Source: Bacteroidales bacterium (GTDB lineage Bacteria > Bacteroidota > Bacteroidia > Bacteroidales > UBA932). From it: a stretch of 42,238 nt of DNA. The notes under the pieces were generated by a model. It had not been told where the DNA came from and did no database searches. It saw nothing but the letters and a program-made list of their open reading frames with translations. Position 1 is the first letter of the stretch; every line of letters begins with the position of its first letter. Shown here piece by piece: positions 1-8,041 of the stretch. The stretch is taken from positions 1 to 42,238 of the forward strand of contig JAGAAY010000022.1 of the NCBI GenBank assembly GCA_017615065.1, given 5' to 3'. The translations under genes and the position numbers were made by a program.

Positions 1-301
1 AGGTGTCGCCGATCTCGTAGTCGTCGTCACCGGTTTCGGCGGCGATTTCATCCACGGTAATCTCGGTTGCGGGGTTCTCCACTTTCTCCACCACTTCGAA
101 GTTCTGGTAGATTTCGCAGTCTCCCTTGTCGACGTTGATGATCACGTCGAAGTTGTCGGCGCTGCCGTAGGTTTTTGCGAGCTGGGTGAGGAACACGTCC
201 TTCAGTACACCGAGCATGACCGGACGGTCGATGCTTTTCTCTTCCTTGAAATCCTTGAATGCATCAATCAAGGTGATTTCCTTTTCTTTTTCTTTTGCCA
301 T
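1..301 (-). CDS. nusA: Transcription termination/antitermination factor NusA, N-terminal 100 residues (cut by window edge)
   Basis: NusA binds RNA polymerase and modulates pausing, termination and antitermination. Translating the minus strand from the ATG at 301-299 gives a protein beginning MAKEKEKEITLIDAFKDFK and continuing with the NusA N-terminal RNAP-binding fold (VMLGVLKDVFLTQLAKTYG, then NFDVIINVDKGDCEIYQNFEVV). The S1 and KH domains lie outside the window. It follows rimP by 41 nt on the same strand, the conserved rimP-nusA order. The gap between them is almost filled by a palindromic repeat (316-344). The identification rests on the N-terminal domain plus synteny. Confidence 0.93.
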   Translation of the reverse strand, partial: MAKEKEKEITLIDAFKDFKEEKSIDRPVMLGVLKDVFLTQLAKTYGSADNFDVIINVDKGDCEIYQNFEVVEKVENPATEITVDEIAAETGDDDYEIGDT

Positions 302-315
302 TATTTATATTGTTT

Positions 316-344
316 TTGTCATTTCGAGCGTAGTCGAGAAATCT
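316..344 (-). repeat. 28-bp palindromic repeat, family 3 copy A, in the rimP-nusA gap
   Basis: On the minus strand this reads AGATTTCTCGACTACGCTCG followed by AAATGACAA, directly after the rimP stop and 15 nt before the nusA start. A second copy with one mismatch lies at 39190-39218 directly before nadK, in the same orientation relative to the downstream gene. Elements of this general look (ATTTCGAGC...GAGAAATC) are, to my recollection, common REP-like intergenic repeats in Bacteroidota. It may affect translation of nusA by lying in its leader. Confidence 0.75.
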
Positions 345-756
345 ATTTAAAATCGATGTGGGGTTTTACCGAGAACACTTCCGCCATGGGGAATGCTTCG
401 TCGTCAATGGTGATGGAATCCTCGCCGGCGGCCTCCAGTTTCGCCACTTTCTTCTTGCCGTCGCGGAATTTCACTTCCACGAGTGTGCCCAGGGCCTTGA
501 GGTACTGGGGGAGCACTTTGAAGGGGCGGTCCAGGCCGGCCGACGATACGGTGAGGGAGTAGTCCTCATCGTCCTGGTTGAAAGCCTCGTGAACGGTGCG
601 GTCTACTGCGGCGCAGTCGTCCCAGTCCACGGCTCCATCGGCCTTTTCGATAATGATTTCGATGTCGTTGTACGCGTTGAGGCTCACTTCCACCAGGAAG
701 CATCCCCTTTGCTCCAATGTGCCTTCGATGGCCTTTGCAATAGCGATTTTATCCAT
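343..756 (-). CDS. rimP: Ribosome maturation factor RimP
   Basis: RimP is a cytoplasmic factor needed for 30S subunit maturation. The 137-aa product is slightly shorter than the usual ~150 aa and shows the family pattern: an N-terminal half with GCFLVEVSLNAYNDIEIIIEK, the AVDRTVHEAF helix region, then YSLTVSSAGLDRPFK (the conserved SSPGxxRPL-type signature; here Pro is replaced by Ala) and a C-terminal SH3-like part. It is first gene of the rimP-nusA operon. A good promoter lies at 811-841, and the ~50-nt leader contains a terminator-like hairpin (774-796), so attenuation is possible. The stop codon TAG touches the repeat at 316-344. Confidence 0.93.
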   Translation of the reverse strand: MDKIAIAKAIEGTLEQRGCFLVEVSLNAYNDIEIIIEKADGAVDWDDCAAVDRTVHEAFNQDDEDYSLTVSSAGLDRPFKVLPQYLKALGTLVEVKFRDGKKKVAKLEAAGEDSITIDDEAFPMAEVFSVKPHIDFK

Positions 757-773
757 ACCTATTATAAATAAAA

Positions 774-796
774 ATAGAGGACCTCGCGGCCTCTAT
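774..796 (-). promoter_or_regulatory. Terminator-like hairpin in the rimP leader (possible attenuator)
   Basis: Minus-strand transcript: a 7-bp stem ATAGAGG/CCTCTAT with a 9-nt loop, followed at once by TTTTTATTTAT. It lies after the promoter at 811-841 and before the rimP start, so it cannot be the end of the wbqC transcript alone. NusA autoregulates its operon in enterobacteria; a NusA-sensitive attenuator here is an inference. Confidence 0.45.
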
Positions 797-810
797 CTCA
801 ATCACGGGTG

Positions 811-841
811 CAAAGATACGATTTTTTTGTATAAATACAAA
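811..841 (-). promoter_or_regulatory. Promoter of rimP-nusA
   Basis: Minus strand: TTTG (841-838), 19-nt spacer, TATCTTTG (818-811). This is an exact match to the Bacteroidota primary sigma consensus TTTG-N19-TAnnTTTG. Confidence 0.8.
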
Positions 842-842
842 C

Positions 843-933
843 AAAACTTTTTCTGACTTCGCGGACTGAAACTTTTCTAGGCTGAAAAATGCCGTCGAAA
901 AGTTTTGTCCGACTCCGTTGACGAAAAAGTTTT
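843..933. repeat. Nested palindrome, repeat family 2, at the wbqC stop codon
   Basis: Outer arms AAAACTTTTTC (843-853) and GAAAAAGTTTT (923-933) are perfect inverted repeats. Inside them a second hairpin (863-910) pairs GGACTGAAACTTTTC with GAAAAGTTTTGTCC. The inner hairpin closely resembles the palindrome inside tilS (4669-4717). The outer arm overlaps the wbqC TAA stop. It may serve as the 3' end of the long lpx-wbqC transcript, but there is no clean U-tract. Confidence 0.7.
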
Positions 934-1561
934 ACTTTAGCCAAAGGATGGAATCAGGCCCTTCGTTGAAGAGAAGGTCGATGACGGAGAGGCCGGGCTG
1001 GAAGCCGTGGCGGTCGGCAAATACCTGGTAGTAGGGGCGATCCAAGCCCAGGTCGCGGAGGATGGTGTCCGGCTTTTTGGGGTCGATACGCTCGCGCCAG
1101 TCGTCATCGGCATTCAAGGTAAAATCGGCCGTGGGGATGAGTTCGGCCGAGATTCCGGTTTTGCCCAGAAGATAAGAAGTGAGCCGGGAATTCAGTTCCC
1201 AGAGCGTTGCCGGCCGCGCATCATAAACAGCCATCAAATCGTCCCGGTAATACTCGTAGAAGGCCGATGTGTAATACGCCGTGTCCAGGGTGCGGAAGGT
1301 CTTTTCCACCCAGGGAGTGCTGTAATCCACGCGGATGTCGGTTATGAGCCTGGCGCCGTCGTGCACCACGGGCACCTGCAGCATTTCCACGCCGCCGGGG
1401 GAGAGGATGTAACAGCGGTTGCGGTAGCTTTGCTTGCGGTAGCTTTCGCAGGCTTCCAGGTACACCCGGGAAGGCGAAACCCTGTCCGGAGACAGGGTCA
1501 TGCCGCTTGCCACGAGTGCGAAATACTGCACAGGAGGCAGATATGCCGTGGATAAAATCAC
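932..1561 (-). CDS. WbqC-like family protein
   Basis: The 209-aa product opens with MILSTAYLPPVQYFALVASG, the typical start of WbqC-like proteins (AYLPPVxYF), and carries YRKQSYRNRCYILSPGGVEMLQVPV, the conserved block where a small soluble protein binds its unknown ligand. The family is found in O-antigen clusters and, in Bacteroidota, near signal peptidase and envelope genes; its reaction is not established. The start overlaps the lpxA stop (ATGA, 1558-1561), so it is translationally coupled and last in the lpxD-lpxC-lpxA string. The stop codon falls within palindromic repeat family 2. Confidence 0.8.
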   Translation of the reverse strand: MILSTAYLPPVQYFALVASGMTLSPDRVSPSRVYLEACESYRKQSYRNRCYILSPGGVEMLQVPVVHDGARLITDIRVDYSTPWVEKTFRTLDTAYYTSAFYEYYRDDLMAVYDARPATLWELNSRLTSYLLGKTGISAELIPTADFTLNADDDWRERIDPKKPDTILRDLGLDRPYYQVFADRHGFQPGLSVIDLLFNEGPDSILWLK

Positions 1562-2355
1562 TTGGCGATCCTGGGTTTGGGGATGATGCCGCGCTTTGAC
1601 TTGCGGATGAAGTTCAGGATGGTATCCCTTTCCGGCGTTGCGGGGAAGTTGGCCTCTATATACGCCATTGCATCCGTAATGTTCATTCCCTTGAAGTAAA
1701 GGGTTTCGTAGATGTTTTTGATGTTCTCGATCTGCTCCACAGAGAAGCCGCGGCGGCTCAGGCCAACATGGTTCACGCCTTCGAAGCAGAGGGGATCGCG
1801 GTCGCAGAGCACGTACGGGGGTACGTCCTTGGCCACTTTTGCACCGCCGCCCACCATTGCATGAGTGCCGATGCGCGAGAACTGGTGCGCCTTGGAGGTG
1901 CCGCCCATGATGGCCCAGTCTTCCACGTCGGTTTCACCTGCGATGCCCACATAGCTCACAAGGATGCAGTGGTTGCCCACGCAGCAGTCGTGCGCTACGT
2001 GCACGTACGACATAATAAGGGTATCGCTGCCAATCCTGGTTACGCCCTTGCCGCTGGCCTTGGTGCCGCGGTTGATGGTGGCGCATTCGCGGATGTTCAC
2101 CCTGTCGCCGATCTCTACCCAGCTCTCTTCGCCCTCGAATTTGAGGTCCTGGGGAATGGCACCGATAACCGCACCGGGGAAAACCGTGCAGTCGCGCCCC
2201 ATCTTTACGTATGAGAAAATGGTGGCGTGGGGAAGGATCTTGCAGCCGTCGCCAATCTGGACATTGTCGTCGATGAAAGCATAGGGGCCCACCTCGACGT
2301 TTTCTCCGAGGATGGCGTTGGGGCTTACGGTAGCAAGGGGATGAATCTTACTCAT
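1558..2355 (-). CDS. lpxA: Acyl-[ACP]-UDP-N-acetylglucosamine O-acyltransferase LpxA
   Basis: LpxA carries out the first acyl transfer of lipid A synthesis: 3-hydroxyacyl-ACP to the 3-OH of UDP-GlcNAc, in the cytoplasm. The 265-aa length is normal. The first ~190 residues are left-handed beta-helix hexapeptide repeats (starting IHPLATVSPNAILGENVEVG), with the catalytic His in the HVAHDCCVGNHC segment, followed by a helical C-terminal domain. The start overlaps the lpxC stop by 4 nt and the end overlaps wbqC by 4 nt, so the three are coupled. LpxA is usually preceded by an LpxC-FabZ fusion in Bacteroidota; here only LpxC precedes it. Confidence 0.96.
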   Translation of the reverse strand: MSKIHPLATVSPNAILGENVEVGPYAFIDDNVQIGDGCKILPHATIFSYVKMGRDCTVFPGAVIGAIPQDLKFEGEESWVEIGDRVNIRECATINRGTKASGKGVTRIGSDTLIMSYVHVAHDCCVGNHCILVSYVGIAGETDVEDWAIMGGTSKAHQFSRIGTHAMVGGGAKVAKDVPPYVLCDRDPLCFEGVNHVGLSRRGFSVEQIENIKNIYETLYFKGMNITDAMAYIEANFPATPERDTILNFIRKSKRGIIPKPRIAK

Positions 2356-3260
2356 AATAATGCGCGAAGGGCTTTTGCAGCCTTGGTATTAATGGAATGG
2401 CCGGGTTTGTAGGCCGTAATCTTTGCATTCAGGTAACCGCCTGCGAGGCGCATGTCGCCGATAAGGTCCAGCAGTTTGTGGCGGCCGCATTCGTCCGGGA
2501 AGTGGAGCATCAGGTTGTTCAGGTAGCCTTCCTCAGTTATGCTCAGGTCCGGCATGTTGAACAGCATGGAAAGGGATTCCAGCTGGTCGCGGGTAACGGG
2601 ATTCTCCACGATTACGATTGCGTTGTCCACGTCTCCGCCCTTGATGAGGTTGTTGCGGAACAGGTATTCTATTTCGTGGAAGAACACGAATGTGCGGCAA
2701 ACGCCGATCTCGTGGGCATAGTCGCTCTTTTCGTCCCAGTGGGCCTGCTGAACGCCCAGGATCTTGGAATTGAAGTCCACCGTAATGTCCATGGAAGGAG
2801 CCTTGGCGGGCTCGATTTTAATCCATGATCCCGTCCTTTTGTCCTTGATTTCCAGCGACTGGGGAATGTCGATATATTTGCGGGGAACCTCCTGATCCAC
2901 GGTGCCGTCTTTCATGATGGCGTCGATGTAGGGCTTTGCGCTGCCGTCCAGGATGGGCACCTCGATGTTGTCCATCTCGATGAGTGCATTGTCGATTCCA
3001 AGCCCGGTGAGTGCCGACATGATGTGCTCGATGGTAACCACCACCGCCTCGTCATGGGAAATGGTTGTGCTGCGGGCAGTATTGGTGACATTTTCCGCGA
3101 TGGCCTCGATGAGCGGCTTGCTGCGGAGGTCTTTGCGACGGAACACTATACCATGGTCCGCCGGAGCGGGCATGAGCTTAAGATGGGCGTAAGTGCCTGT
3201 GTGAAGCCCTTTTCCGGAGAAATAGTAGGCTTTCTTCAGTGTATGCTGGGTGGCGTGCAT
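2352..3260 (-). CDS. lpxC: UDP-3-O-acyl-N-acetylglucosamine deacetylase LpxC, not fused to FabZ
   Basis: LpxC is the zinc deacetylase that commits precursors to lipid A. The 302-aa protein has both LpxC halves: the EHIMSAL motif (zinc His), GxxIDNALIEMDNIEVPILDGSA, and HFPDECGRHKLLDLIGD, giving the second zinc His and the Asp. A C-terminal GHSINTKA segment supplies the likely catalytic His. Bacteroidota LpxC is usually a ~460-aa bifunctional LpxC-FabZ protein; this one stops right after the LpxC domain and overlaps lpxA by 4 nt, so the dehydratase domain is absent. A promoter at 3286-3317 lies in the lpxD-lpxC gap. Confidence 0.96.
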   Translation of the reverse strand: MHATQHTLKKAYYFSGKGLHTGTYAHLKLMPAPADHGIVFRRKDLRSKPLIEAIAENVTNTARSTTISHDEAVVVTIEHIMSALTGLGIDNALIEMDNIEVPILDGSAKPYIDAIMKDGTVDQEVPRKYIDIPQSLEIKDKRTGSWIKIEPAKAPSMDITVDFNSKILGVQQAHWDEKSDYAHEIGVCRTFVFFHEIEYLFRNNLIKGGDVDNAIVIVENPVTRDQLESLSMLFNMPDLSITEEGYLNNLMLHFPDECGRHKLLDLIGDMRLAGGYLNAKITAYKPGHSINTKAAKALRALL

Positions 3261-3285
3261 TCGCGGTCGGTTTTCAAAAGGACTG

Positions 3286-3317
3286 CAAAGATAGGAATTA
3301 AAAACCGAATCGGCAAA
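3286..3317 (-). promoter_or_regulatory. Promoter for lpxC-lpxA-wbqC
   Basis: Minus strand: TTTG (3317-3314), 20-nt spacer, TATCTTTG (3293-3286), 25 nt ahead of the lpxC start. This would allow the lpx genes to be made independently of proS-tilS. Confidence 0.65.
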
Positions 3318-3318
3318 C

Positions 3319-4308
3319 TTACTCGGCCCCGCTCATCTTGAATTTTGCGTAAGCCCGCATATACTGCTTGATCGGCATGGAAGGCGATCCCAGCAGAACC
3401 TGTCCTTCCTTCTTGATATTGCCGATGATGCCGGCCTGAGCCCCAACCGTAGTATGGTCGGCAATTGTGATATGCCCGGCAATGCCGACCTGTCCGCCGA
3501 AGATGCAGTTCTTGCCGATGACGGTGGATCCCGCCACCCCGCACATGGCCGCCATGACCGTATTGTCGCCGATAATGACGTTGTGGGCGATATGGCAGAG
3601 ATTGTCCAGCTTCACGCCGTTGCCGATGACCGTGGATTCCATCTGCGCCTTGTCGATGGTGCAGTTCGCCCCAATTTCCACATTGTTGCCGATGACCACA
3701 TTCCCCAGATGCTCGATCTTCTCCCACGTGCCATCCTCCTTGGGAACATTCCCGAAGCCGTCCGAGCCGATGACGCATCCGGCGTGCAGAATCACGTTAT
3801 CGCCGATAATCATCCCCGGATAAATGCGTACGCCGGGATAGATAATGCATTTTTTGCCGATCTTGCAGTCGTCGCCGATATAAACGTTCTCGTAAATGAC
3901 GGTATCATCGCCGATGACGGTATGATGCCCCACAAACGAGAAGTCGCCGAGATAAACCCTCTTCCCGAACATTGTAGAGCAGAACCAGCGTGCCCTGAGA
4001 CTGCGGTGAGCGCGGGCCTTTTTCTTCATGCCGGCCACGTACTTGAGCAGTTCTGCCACGGCGGCATAGGCGTTGTCGACCCTCACCATTGTGGGCGTAA
4101 CGGACTCCCTGGGCTGGAAGTCCTTGTTCACAAGCAGGATGCTCGCCTTGCTGGTGTACACGTACTCCTCATACTTGGGATTGGCGAAGAAACTGATGCT
4201 TCCCGGTTTTCCGTGCTCGATCTTTGCGAATTTAACGGCAACCGCATTTTCGTCACCGTCCACGGTGCCGTGCAGTATCTGTGCGAGTTGTTTTGCGCTG
4301 AGTTCCAT
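3319..4308 (-). CDS. lpxD: UDP-3-O-(3-hydroxyacyl)glucosamine N-acyltransferase LpxD
   Basis: LpxD adds the second acyl chain to the lipid A precursor, acting after LpxC. The 329-aa protein has an N-terminal uridine-binding domain (residues ~1-100, with [21 protein letters not shown]), then hexapeptide repeats including [30 protein letters not shown] and the catalytic-His segment [19 protein letters not shown]-terminal [18 protein letters not shown] helix completes it. Length and domain order are normal. It starts one base after the tilS stop and probably shares its transcript. lpxC follows after 58 nt with its own promoter. Confidence 0.96.
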   Translation of the reverse strand: MELSAKQLAQILHGTVDGDENAVAVKFAKIEHGKPGSISFFANPKYEEYVYTSKASILLVNKDFQPRESVTPTMVRVDNAYAAVAELLKYVAGMKKKARAHRSLRARWFCSTMFGKRVYLGDFSFVGHHTVIGDDTVIYENVYIGDDCKIGKKCIIYPGVRIYPGMIIGDNVILHAGCVIGSDGFGNVPKEDGTWEKIEHLGNVVIGNNVEIGANCTIDKAQMESTVIGNGVKLDNLCHIAHNVIIGDNTVMAAMCGVAGSTVIGKNCIFGGQVGIAGHITIADHTTVGAQAGIIGNIKKEGQVLLGSPSMPIKQYMRAYAKFKMSGAE

Positions 4309-4309
4309 A

Positions 4310-5392
4310 TTATTCTTCTATGGGTTCTATTCTGTAAATCTTTGTTGTGGCGGGGCCTACCTTGACTTTTTTGTCGATGCAGTATCCGGCTATCGCCAGG
4401 ATATGGGATTCGTCTTCCGGATCACGGACCAGGGGGATGAGGTGCTTGACTTCCACCGGAATGTGATGATCGGTGAACCAGTCCTGCAGCTTTTTCTTCC
4501 CCGGCGCGCCCAGCGGCCTTATCCAGTCTCCCTCCTTCCAATAACTAAATACCGGCATCGCTCCAATCTTGCATGCATCCATAATCAAATATCCCGGCTC
4601 CTGTTTCACCTCGTTTGTTTTACACCAAGGTTCTTCAGTTATTGAGTACTCATTCCGAATCGGGTCGACCGGACTAAAACTTTTTCTACCGCAAGGGAGC
4701 GAAAAAGTTTTGTCCGGATCTCCCTGTGCTACATTATCCCTTACATTATCAAACTCCTCGGAGAAGCGGGCCATGTCGCGGTTCAGGGTGCGGACGAAGG
4801 ACGGGTTGATTTCCTTGAAAACGGGGAATACCAGATTGCGGATCTTGTTGCGTTTGTATCCGTTTTCGCAGTTGGTGCTGTCTTCGCGCCAGGGGAGTGA
4901 GTGCTCCACGGCGAACTCCGTGATTTCTTCACGTGTGAGGCCCAGCAGAGGGCGGCAGAGCGGGATATCGGCATACTCGGGAACGGGAAGGAAACCATCG
5001 GCCTTCATGCCGGTGATGCCTTTGGGGCCGGTGCCGCGGAGGAGGTTCAGGATCAGGGTTTCGGCGTTGTCCTGGGCGTTGTGGGCTACCAGTACGGCGT
5101 CATATCCGTGCTCTTTGCAAAGTTCCCCGAACCAGCGGTAACGCAGTTCCCTGGCCGCCATTTCTATGCTTATGCCTTTCTCATCGGCATAGGCGGCGGT
5201 TTCAAAGGCCTTTACATGAAGCAAAATGCCATGGCGTGAACAATAGTCCCGCACCATGGCTTCGTCCCGGTCGCTTTCTTCCCCGCGAAGACGGAAATTG
5301 CAGTGAGCGGCTGCAAAAGGCCCGCCAGCGAGGCGGACCTTTTCCAGAAGGCACATCGAATCGATGCCTCCGCTTACTGCCACCAGATCCAT
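4310..5392 (-). CDS. tilS: tRNA(Ile)-lysidine synthase TilS, with a shortened middle carrying a repeat-derived segment
   Basis: TilS converts C34 of tRNA-Ile(CAU) to lysidine using ATP and lysine. The PP-loop SGGIDS motif is at residues 7-12, followed by the N-type ATP pyrophosphatase domain ([40 protein letters not shown]). The C-terminal domain is recognisable from [24 protein letters not shown]. At 360 aa it is shorter than the common 430-470 aa. The missing part is between the domains, exactly where a strong DNA palindrome (4669-4717) encodes residues ~226-241. The gene begins at the stop of the DUF3078 gene (1-nt overlap) and is followed one base later by lpxD. Function is probably retained, as both conserved ends are intact. 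Confidence 0.93.
   Translation of the reverse strand: MDLVAVSGGIDSMCLLEKVRLAGGPFAAAHCNFRLRGEESDRDEAMVRDYCSRHGILLHVKAFETAAYADEKGISIEMAARELRYRWFGELCKEHGYDAVLVAHNAQDNAETLILNLLRGTGPKGITGMKADGFLPVPEYADIPLCRPLLGLTREEITEFAVEHSLPWREDSTNCENGYKRNKIRNLVFPVFKEINPSFVRTLNRDMARFSEEFDNVRDNVAQGDPDKTFSLPCGRKSFSPVDPIRNEYSITEEPWCKTNEVKQEPGYLIMDACKIGAMPVFSYWKEGDWIRPLGAPGKKKLQDWFTDHHIPVEVKHLIPLVRDPEDESHILAIAGYCIDKKVKVGPATTKIYRIEPIEE
4669..4717. repeat. Palindromic repeat, family 2, inside the tilS reading frame
   Basis: The arms CCGGACTAAAACTTTTTC (4669-4686) and GAAAAAGTTTTGTCCGG (4701-4717) form a 17-bp stem with one bulged base and a 14-nt loop. The same half-sites occur after wbqC (863-910). Within tilS it is read in frame without a stop. 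Confidence 0.8.
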
Positions 5393-6408
5393 TACTTCTT
5401 TCCTGCGATTGTGTAGGTGAAGCCGAATTCCAGGAATTCGCGGAACTGGATTCCCTTGCCCTGGGTGCCGTCCTTCTTGTCAAGGATCACAAGAGGGTCG
5501 TAAATAAGGTTCGTGGAAACGGTGAGGGCGAAGAACTTGGCCATCTTCCAGAACACTTTGTTATCCCAGTTGATACGGGGTTCCACCTTGGGGGTGAGAT
5601 AGTTGTAGAACAGGGCCAGCTGGGTGGTATAGGTGAGGTTCTCGTTCACCACGAAGTTGGCATCGGCCTTCATCTGGGCACCGAATTCAAAGCGCACGGG
5701 CTTGTAGGTCTGGGCAACTTCGTCGATGAGTTCCATACCGTAGGTCTTGCGGAGCGATTCCTCCTGAACGACGACGATACCGCCGGTGAGGGGAGCGAAG
5801 TTCAGCGAGAACCAGGGCTTGGGCGTCCACAGGAGACCGAGACCCAGATTCATGTATGCCGGGGAGAACAGGCCGGATTTGAGATCCCTTGCGGCGAGCC
5901 AGTCGGCCTTGGTGGGCTCGTTTGTGAGACCGGTGGGAGTTCCGTAGTTGTAGTTGTTGTCGAACTGGGTACGGAAGTCGAAGTTGGCTGAATAGCTCAG
6001 GTGCTGGATGGGAGTTTCAAAACCCCATTTGGATTCCAGGTAAATCCTGTCCTTGTTCTTCTGGAGGATGGGTTTATCGGCAGAATACAGGAAACCGTAG
6101 TCCATCTGGAGACGGTTGTTCCAGATCATCTTACCCTTTGCATAGTTGGCATTGGCGTCAACTCCGGCTGCGAGGGTGTAGTTGTTGTAACCGCCGGCTG
6201 CCCACTGTGACAGGAAGGTCTGGCCGAAGTTGATGTTGTTCTGGAGCGAAAGGGTCCAGTAAGTGGGCTTGGGCTCCGGTGCCGGGGCTTCCTCGCCTTC
6301 TTCAAGGGCTGCTGCGACTTCCTCTCCAACCTCAGTTGTGGTGGGTTCCTGGGCGTATGCGGCTGCCGCAAAACCCAGTGCTGCTATGAGTAAGAACAGT
6401 TTTTTCAT
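5392..6408 (-). CDS. DUF3078 outer-membrane-type protein
   Basis: The 338-aa product has a signal peptide (MKKLFLLIAALGFAAAAYA, cleavage near residue 19), an acidic Glu/Pro-rich linker to residue ~48 and then a beta-strand-rich domain beginning YWTLSLQNNINFGQTFLSQW. It has the DUF3078 hallmarks GGYNNYTLAAGVDANANYAKGKMIWNNRLQMDYG and a C-terminal strand ending EFGFTYTIAGKK. Alternating hydrophobic strands suggest an outer membrane beta-barrel; no function has been established for the family. It lies 12 nt after proS and shares its stop/start with tilS, so it is part of that operon. Confidence 0.85.
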   Translation of the reverse strand: MKKLFLLIAALGFAAAAYAQEPTTTEVGEEVAAALEEGEEAPAPEPKPTYWTLSLQNNINFGQTFLSQWAAGGYNNYTLAAGVDANANYAKGKMIWNNRLQMDYGFLYSADKPILQKNKDRIYLESKWGFETPIQHLSYSANFDFRTQFDNNYNYGTPTGLTNEPTKADWLAARDLKSGLFSPAYMNLGLGLLWTPKPWFSLNFAPLTGGIVVVQEESLRKTYGMELIDEVAQTYKPVRFEFGAQMKADANFVVNENLTYTTQLALFYNYLTPKVEPRINWDNKVFWKMAKFFALTVSTNLIYDPLVILDKKDGTQGKGIQFREFLEFGFTYTIAGKK

Positions 6409-6420
6409 GGTATCGTTGTA

Positions 6421-7899
6421 TTAATATGATCTTGCAAAAATAACTCTCTGGTGTGAAGGCTTGCCCGAGTAGACGCACTTTCCTTCCTCCATCACCACCG
6501 CGGTGTCCACGGGGATGCAGCGGATCGTGGCCTTGGTTTCTTCCTGGATGCGGGCCTCGGTTTCCGCGGTGCCGTCCCAGTGGCAGAGGAGCATGCCGCC
6601 CTTCTCGATTTCCTCCTTGAACTCGTCCCAGCTGTCCACTTTGCGGATCTGGGATTCGCGGAATGCAAATGCCTTGTTGTAAATGTTCTTCTGGATGTCG
6701 TCCAACAGGCCGATGATGCGGTCTTCCAGACCCTCCAGGGGTTCTGAAATCTTCTCCAGGGTATCCCTGCGGGCAACTTCCACGGTGCCGCCGGCAAGGT
6801 CACGGGGCCCCATGGCAAGGCGCACGGGTACGCCCTTCAGTTCCCATTCCGCGAATTTGAAGCCGGGACGCAGGGTGTCCCTGTCATCGACCTCCACACT
6901 GTGGCCTTTGGCCTCCAGGTTCTTCTTGAGCTCATACATCTTGTCCAGCACTGCGTTGCGCTCTTCTTCGCTCTTGTAGATGGGAACCATGACCACCTGG
7001 ATCGGCGCCAGTGCAGGAGGCAACACGAGGCCGCTGTCGTCTCCGTGGGCCATGATGAGGGCGCCCATAAGACGGGTTGAAACGCCCCAGGACGATGCCC
7101 AAACATAGTCCAGTTTGCCTTCCTTGTTGGTGAACTGAACGTCGAAACTCTTGGCGAAATTCTGGCCAAGGAAGTGGGACGTGCCTGCCTGCAGGGCCTT
7201 TCCGTCTTGCATGAGGGCCTCGATGGTAAGGGTGTCAAGCGCACCGGCAAAACGCTCTCCGGGGCTCTTGTGACCCACGATTACGGGAAGAGCCATGACC
7301 TCGCGGGCGAACTTGGCATATACGTTTACCATGCGTTCCGCCTCCTGGTATGCTTCTTCTGCGGTGGCGTGGGCGGTATGGCCTTCCTGCCACAGGAATT
7401 CCGCCGTCCTCAGGAACAGGCGGGTGCGCATTTCCCAGCGTACGACGTTGCACCACTGGTTGCAAAGGACCGGGAGATCCCTCCATGAGTGTATCCAGTT
7501 CTTGTATGTGTTCCAGATAATGGTTTCAGAAGTGGGACGCACCACAAGCTCTTCTTCCAGTTTTGCGTCCGGGTCCACCACCACGCCGGGGCCGTTGGGG
7601 TTGGTCATGAGGCGGTGGTGGGTAACCACTGCGCACTCTTTTGCAAATCCCTCAACATGCTCTGCCTCGCGGCTGAGGAAGGATTTGGGGATGAAGAGGG
7701 GGAAGTACGCGTTCTTTACGCCGGTTTCCTTGAACATGCCGTCAAGGATGTGCTGCATCTTTTCCCAAATAGCGTATCCGTAGGGCTTTATGACCATACA
7801 TCCGCGCACCGCCGACTGTTCTGCCAGGTCCGCTTTGACCACTAGGTCGTTGTACCACTGGGAGTAGTTGTCGGAGCGGGAGGTTACCTCTTTTGCCAT
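6421..7899 (-). CDS. proS: Prolyl-tRNA synthetase, archaeal/eukaryotic (ProS3) type
   Basis: Charges tRNA-Pro with proline in the cytoplasm. The 492-aa length, the lack of the ~180-aa bacterial editing insertion and the C-terminal extension ending in Tyr mark the ProS3 type. Visible class II motifs: motif 1 around [22 protein letters not shown], the [10 protein letters not shown] motif 2 region with [30 protein letters not shown], and the [18 protein letters not shown] motif 3. The anticodon-binding domain spans ~300-405 and the zinc-domain-like tail follows. It heads the proS-DUF3078-tilS-lpxD string. The ~100-nt leader contains two small hairpins (7940-7956, 7978-8001). Confidence 0.97.
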   Translation of the reverse strand: MAKEVTSRSDNYSQWYNDLVVKADLAEQSAVRGCMVIKPYGYAIWEKMQHILDGMFKETGVKNAYFPLFIPKSFLSREAEHVEGFAKECAVVTHHRLMTNPNGPGVVVDPDAKLEEELVVRPTSETIIWNTYKNWIHSWRDLPVLCNQWCNVVRWEMRTRLFLRTAEFLWQEGHTAHATAEEAYQEAERMVNVYAKFAREVMALPVIVGHKSPGERFAGALDTLTIEALMQDGKALQAGTSHFLGQNFAKSFDVQFTNKEGKLDYVWASSWGVSTRLMGALIMAHGDDSGLVLPPALAPIQVVMVPIYKSEEERNAVLDKMYELKKNLEAKGHSVEVDDRDTLRPGFKFAEWELKGVPVRLAMGPRDLAGGTVEVARRDTLEKISEPLEGLEDRIIGLLDDIQKNIYNKAFAFRESQIRKVDSWDEFKEEIEKGGMLLCHWDGTAETEARIQEETKATIRCIPVDTAVVMEEGKCVYSGKPSHQRVIFARSY

Positions 7900-7939
7900 A
7901 TCTTTTTTGTTTTTTTGCTTATTAGTCGTTAAATTGCAT

Positions 7940-8001
7940 CGGTTTTATACAAACCGGGTACGATAATTGTTGTTAATGCCGGTAAAACCGGGTTTTCCGG
8001 C
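7940..8001 (-). promoter_or_regulatory. Structured leader of proS: two hairpins
   Basis: After the promoter box, 7978-8001 pairs GCCGG/CCGGC and AAAA/TTTT with one bulge; 7940-7956 pairs CGGTTT with AAACCG around a 5-nt loop. No T-box sequence or specifier loop is visible, so this is only a structured leader. Confidence 0.4.
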
Positions 8002-8002
8002 A

Positions 8003-8010
8003 CAAAGATA
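8003..8010 (-). promoter_or_regulatory. -7 promoter box of the proS operon
   Basis: TATCTTTG on the minus strand, about 104 nt before the proS start. No good TTTG lies 19-20 nt upstream, so the match is half-consensus. Confidence 0.5.
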
Positions 8011-8041
8011 CTTAAAAATTATTTAAATAGGAGGAGAGAAT

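Noticed and set aside
7900-8010. T-box riboswitch ahead of proS
   Set aside because: No T-box sequence, specifier loop or antiterminator/terminator pair could be recognised.
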